Origin: JBIQKZ01 sp044464765 | Lineage (GTDB): Bacteria; Pseudomonadota; Gammaproteobacteria; Burkholderiales; Burkholderiaceae_B | Direction of reading: 5' to 3' | Assembly (NCBI GenBank): GCA_044464765.1 | Contig: JBIQKZ010000018.1 | Location: forward strand, 1 to 64,000 | Length of the DNA stretch: 64,000 bases | Shown here: one piece after another, positions 60,412-64,000 of the stretch | Layout of the letters: each line of letters opens with the position of its first letter | Position numbering within the stretch: the first letter of the stretch is position 1 | Translations under genes and position numbers: made by a program | Notes under the pieces: model-generated | Seen by the model: the letters and a program-made list of their open reading frames with translations, nothing else | Told to the model about the DNA's origin: nothing | Database searches by the model: none

Positions 60412-61536
60412 CTATTTTAGCGTGTTTGGAGTATTTCCGTTCGCAAGGCCGCAAAGGTCTAGCAGCCGCGTCGCCAGGTCTGTCTGGCTGCACAGCGATT
60501 CTGTCCAGGTCTGGGTGGAATCTTGCCATCGCTTCCAATTGTCCGGCTGGGTCATTCGCCCCAGTCCTTGGGACACACGGCTTGTCTGGCCGGAGTTCCA
60601 GTCACGCATTAACTGGGCGGCGTCGGCAGGCAGCCCGGCGAGGTTCAGCCAGGCATCCAGTTTCACCAAATGGGTGTCGTGATCCTGCTCGTAAATATGC
60701 CAGATAAACGGGCGCCCGGCCCACGTGGCCCGTATGAAGGAATCTTCGCCTCGCACGATGTTCAGATCGCTGCTCCAAAGCAGCCGATCGAAACAAGGCT
60801 GGCTGACGAAAGGTATTTCGACAAGGTGCACGTGGTCCGCCATGTGCGGTAGAGGCGGTTGCATTACTCCTTGGGGAGCCAGGACGACGCTGTGTTGTGG
60901 CAGGCGCGCCAGGGCATCGAACAAGGCATCGAACGGTGCAGTCTGATAGCAGAAAAGCATGATTTGTCGCCCGCCTTGCTGAAGATCCTCGATACGGGCT
61001 GCCGGCACGCCGATACTGTCAAGCAGCGCCCAGCGCAGGGCCGGGTTTGCGTTCCAGGCATCCCGTTTGGCAATCAAGCCGTCTTCGCGCAGCAATCCGG
61101 CCGTGGCCGGTGTGAATCCAGGAAACAGAAAACGTTTGTTCAGACCGTCCGGCTGAAGAGAAGGCAGCCCATGGAAGTCTTCGATCCAGGACTCTGCGCT
61201 GAGATAGTCCAGATTGAACCAAAGGTGTTCGGCGCTTCCAAGCTTTGCGCGGTAACGTTCGGGCAAGGCGCAGCCGAAGGTTTCAATGACCACGCCGTGC
61301 GGCGCCAAGTCTGGCAACGAAGCGGTCCAGTGAACAATGGCAATGTCCGATATATTCTGAATGTCGACATGGGGCCGTACGCCGGGCTCCAGACGCGCAA
61401 AGCTTTCCAGCCTGTCCACCCATAGGCGAACGGGGCCTTTGTCGACGCTGGCCAGTTGTCGGGCCAGCCGCCAGCAAACCCCTATGTCGCCATAGTTGTC
61501 GATAACTCGGCAGAAAATATCAAAACCGGGTTTCAA
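60412..61536 (-). CDS. earP: EF-P arginine rhamnosyltransferase EarP
   Basis: 374 aa GT-B enzyme that transfers rhamnose from dTDP-rhamnose to EF-P Arg32. N-terminal FDIFCRVIDNYGDIGVCWRL carries the conserved Asp residues; the donor-site motif RGEDSFIRATWAGRPFIWHI is in the second half. Adjacent to efp as expected and overlapping the upstream DUF2863 gene by 4 bp. Confidence 0.94.
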   Translation of the reverse strand: MKPGFDIFCRVIDNYGDIGVCWRLARQLASVDKGPVRLWVDRLESFARLEPGVRPHVDIQNISDIAIVHWTASLPDLAPHGVVIETFGCALPERYRAKLGSAEHLWFNLDYLSAESWIEDFHGLPSLQPDGLNKRFLFPGFTPATAGLLREDGLIAKRDAWNANPALRWALLDSIGVPAARIEDLQQGGRQIMLFCYQTAPFDALFDALARLPQHSVVLAPQGVMQPPLPHMADHVHLVEIPFVSQPCFDRLLWSSDLNIVRGEDSFIRATWAGRPFIWHIYEQDHDTHLVKLDAWLNLAGLPADAAQLMRDWNSGQTSRVSQGLGRMTQPDNWKRWQDSTQTWTESLCSQTDLATRLLDLCGLANGNTPNTLK

Positions 61537-62738
61537 TGAAAGTTCAGGGGATTGATGTCGATTTCTTCAGGGAGCTCGGGATGCTGCATTTCGCCCATGG
61601 GGTTGGGGAAATAAGGAGCGCCGCAATCGTCGCAGAAATCAGTAGCATACAGCCCGGGAAGGCGACGAACATCGGTGATGGACAGTTCGTTGAGCAGGGC
61701 GGCGATTTCTTCGGGGGTGTCCACCTCGTCGTTTTCCATGGCGTCGGCGATGGCTTCCTCTTTACTGAGTATGGGCCAGATGCAGCCATAAATGACGTCA
61801 GGGCTTTGCCGTGTGGAAAAGCCAATGCGGTATTCCTCGATCAGGGATTCGCCACAGCCCACGATGGTGGCGCGCAGATTTCCGCCTGCCATCCCGGCGG
61901 CGGTTTGCAGCCAGGTAACCGCCGCCTTCAAGGCCAGTGGTCGAATGCGGTGATCCGCTTCGCGGCTATTGGTATAGAAAGCGTCTGGTTGCAGATATTC
62001 GACCGTACATCCGGCAAACAGCGGAGCCAAGTGTTCGGATGCGGCCCCCGACCAATGGGCCAGTGCGTCGGCGCGTGTTGGACTTTGGTCGGCGGCTGTT
62101 TGCCAGCGGAAAACAGGCTGGTGCTTGGGCGTGACAATGGCTCCCACGATAAAGCGGGCATCGGCCAGCATGCCCTCTGGGTGGGCGACGGGCTTGATGG
62201 TGGGGCTGTCCTCTTTGCCGGTCAATGCCATGCGCCCCAGGCGCCGGGTCCATTCCAGGGTTTCCTGAAACGAATGAGGCATTTGATCGAAGCTGACGAG
62301 CTCGGAAAGGATGGCGATACGGGTGTTCTCGGCGCCAATATGTTCTTTGAGCAACTCGAGCAAGACAGGCTGACTTTTCCCAAGGGAATAGTCGTGGCCC
62401 AATTGATAGCGGGTCCAGGCCACGATGGGCGCGGAGAAAAGCAATACGTCGTATTCTTGGTCCAGGTGCGTGAGTGCGGCCGATTCGGAGCAGGTTTCAG
62501 CATGCTCGATCAGGATTTCGTATGCATTGATGTGCTCGGGCACGAGGTGGTCCAGAGCCGATTCCACGGTGCGATTCTTCTTGCCCTGCAATAGTTTCAG
62601 CAGTTGGGCGCCGAGCAGGTTTTCCCAATAGGCGTCTTCCAGACGGCTGCCGGATAGCGCGAGCGACTGGGAAAGGGTTACCAGGCGCTGGGCATCACGA
62701 GTCAGGCGGCTGGGGCGGGAGGAAGTGGTGCGAGACAT
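61533..62738 (-). CDS. DUF2863 family protein
   Basis: 401 aa cytoplasmic protein typical of betaproteobacteria. No known domain beyond DUF2863; seen are SRLEDAYWENLL, LLFSAPIVAWTRYQLG, IVGCGESLIEEYRIGF and a C-terminal FCDDCGAPYFPNP with two Cys. Its stop overlaps the earP start (ATGA), so it may be cotranslated with the EF-P modification enzyme. Function unknown. Confidence 0.85.
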   Translation of the reverse strand: MSRTTSSRPSRLTRDAQRLVTLSQSLALSGSRLEDAYWENLLGAQLLKLLQGKKNRTVESALDHLVPEHINAYEILIEHAETCSESAALTHLDQEYDVLLFSAPIVAWTRYQLGHDYSLGKSQPVLLELLKEHIGAENTRIAILSELVSFDQMPHSFQETLEWTRRLGRMALTGKEDSPTIKPVAHPEGMLADARFIVGAIVTPKHQPVFRWQTAADQSPTRADALAHWSGAASEHLAPLFAGCTVEYLQPDAFYTNSREADHRIRPLALKAAVTWLQTAAGMAGGNLRATIVGCGESLIEEYRIGFSTRQSPDVIYGCIWPILSKEEAIADAMENDEVDTPEEIAALLNELSITDVRRLPGLYATDFCDDCGAPYFPNPMGEMQHPELPEEIDINPLNFH

Positions 62739-62916
62739 GGCATCGATAGTGATTGGATGTCTCTAGTGTAACCCTGACGGATCGAGCAGGATCAAGGCGC
62801 ATGCCGGGGACGCTTGGAAGCCGAAAGTATCTGCATTTCGCGTAGGGGTATACCCTTAAATATCGCTTCACGATGTTATTGTTCGTGCTGTTCTATTACC
62901 AAATGAGAGCGGAGCA

Positions 62917-64000
62917 TGAATCCCACAGCCCTCTTACTGGCTACCTTTATTTTGTCCATTGTCGGGCTTTTTGCGTTTATCTGGTCGTTGCGCAATGGTT
63001 TGTTTGATACCAATTCCAGCGGCGCGCAGGTCATTTTCAGCCCCGGCGAGATCGGCACGACCGATGAGCCCTCCGCCAGCACTGAGCAGAAGCGCGAACT
63101 ACAGAAGGTGACGGATGACTTTGACGGCACGCCGCCTCCGGGTCATGTCTCGGTCGAGGAAATCCAGGCACGGGAAGCGGCAGACCGTTCGACCGCCTTC
63201 CCCGTGTATGTCATGTTTGCCTGCGCGGCTGTATGGCTGGTGGTCGCTTCGGCAGCCGGCTTGCTGGCTTCCCTGAAACTGCATTGGCCCGACTTGTTGA
63301 CGGACAGCGCGTGGCTGACGTTCGGACGTTTGCGGACCATTCATTTGAATGCGGTGGCCTATGGCTGGGCGCCTATGGGGCTATTGGGGCTTTCCATCTG
63401 GCTGCTGCCGCGCTTGCTGCATACGTCGCTGCGGGGCGGGCGCCTGGTCATCCTGGGCATTTTGCTGTGGAATGCGGGTTTGATCGCCGGCCTGGGGGGC
63501 TTGGCTGTGGGCATCAACGCAGGCATGGAATGGTTGGAAATACCATGGCAGATTGGCGGCTTGTTCGCCATGGGCGGCATGCTGATCGGGCTGCCTCTTG
63601 CACTGATGCTGGGGCGTCGCCGTACGCATCATTTATATGTGTCGGTCTGGTACATGGGGGCGGCGCTGTTCTGGTTTCCAACCCTTTACCTGATTGCCAA
63701 GGTTCCGGGTGTTCATTTCGGGGTCGAACAGGCCACCATGAACTGGTGGTTCGGGCATAACGTGCTGGGCTTGTTTTATACGCCGATGTCCATTGCCTGC
63801 ATTTACTACTTCCTGCCCAAGGTGATCGGCCGGCCGGTGCAGTCTTACAACCTGTCCTTGTTGGGCTTCTGGACGCTGGCGTTCTTCTACGGGCAGGTGG
63901 GCGCCCATCATCTGATCGGCGGCCCGGTGCCCGAATGGCTGATCACCCTGTCCATCGTGCAAAGCGTCATGATGATCATTCCCGTTGTGGCCTTTTCCGT
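62917..64000 (+). CDS. CcoS-CcoN fusion: cbb3-type cytochrome oxidase subunit I (partial)
   Basis: 361 codons visible, open at the window end. Residues 1-45 look like the assembly factor CcoS (ATFILSIVGLFAFIWSLRNG, LFDTNSSGAQVIF). After a linker of about 45 residues the chain becomes heme-copper oxidase subunit I: RTIHLNAVAYGW (heme ligand region), WWFGHNVLGLFYTP (Cu-B His) and GAHHL (Cu-B His pair), with IYYFLPK as in CcoN. RBS GCGGAG. Terminal oxidase for low oxygen, possibly with an alternative cbb3 composition. Confidence 0.85.

Noticed and set aside
61536..62594. Plus-strand frame (352 codons) opposite the DUF2863 gene
   Set aside because: Antisense shadow; the minus-strand gene has coupled neighbours and family-level similarity.

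Overview
The window looks like a chromosomal segment of a betaproteobacterium, most likely family Alcaligenaceae (Bordetella / Pusillimonas / Castellaniella type). The reasons are a rhamnosylation-type EF-P (Arg32) encoded beside EarP, lineage-typical DUF2863 and DUF1178 genes, an accA-tilS-lysC block, several LivHMGF-type ABC transporters, and vanillate and hydroxybenzoate catabolism. This is inferred from gene content; no rRNA is present.

Layout. (a) 1-3060 is an accessory, phage-like patch: an IS21-like end abutting a decayed nuclease gene, then minus-strand genes for a DUF5131 'three-Cys-motif' protein under a LexA-type SOS box, its partner TcmP, two tiny membrane proteins, a small lipoprotein and a 48-aa protein. 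(b) 3082-11062 holds a BKACE enzyme, a methyltransferase, a DinB protein and a GntR regulator with three GGTATAC operator-like sites, followed by a complete branched-chain-type ABC transporter. A 15-bp perfect hairpin separates the binding-protein gene from the permease genes. (c) 11076-19078 holds a PadR / ferric-chelate reductase operon (YqjI/YqjH-like), a MarR gene, vanAB and a second LivHMGF set with no binding protein. (d) 19155-35492 is mostly core genes: a GGDEF/EAL protein with a ruined GGDEF motif, mscS, trmJ, suhB, a TerC-CBS protein, uppP, lpxH, ppi, a TPR protein, cysS, an alkA-like glycosylase, accA, tilS and lysC.

(e) 35530-39050 is a tRNA-Ser-associated variable region. It holds a stress trio (DUF4142, DUF892, a DnaJ-type zinc peptide), a broken tRNA copy, a hicAB toxin-antitoxin pair, and the scar of a type I-F CRISPR-Cas locus: the first 114 codons of cas1 joined to the last two repeats and one spacer. 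(f) 39089-50209 holds dsbB with DUF5993, a cupin, pagL, a 3-hydroxybenzoate 6-hydroxylase-type gene, tRNA-Arg, a phosphoribosyltransferase-HAD fusion, an lldD-type oxidase, an AsmA protein, a frameshifted mpg gene, a cold-shock gene, adenosine/adenine deaminase and DUF423. (g) 50313-64000 holds aidB, a secreted nuclease, a Yej-like peptide ABC transporter, DUF1178, efp, earP, DUF2863 and the 5' part of a CcoS-CcoN fusion that runs off the window.

The most interesting items are the SOS-controlled DUF5131/TcmP cluster (a radical-SAM-like motif beside a methyltransferase-like fold, function unknown) and the collapsed I-F CRISPR locus. All functional statements come from reading motifs; no database search was run.
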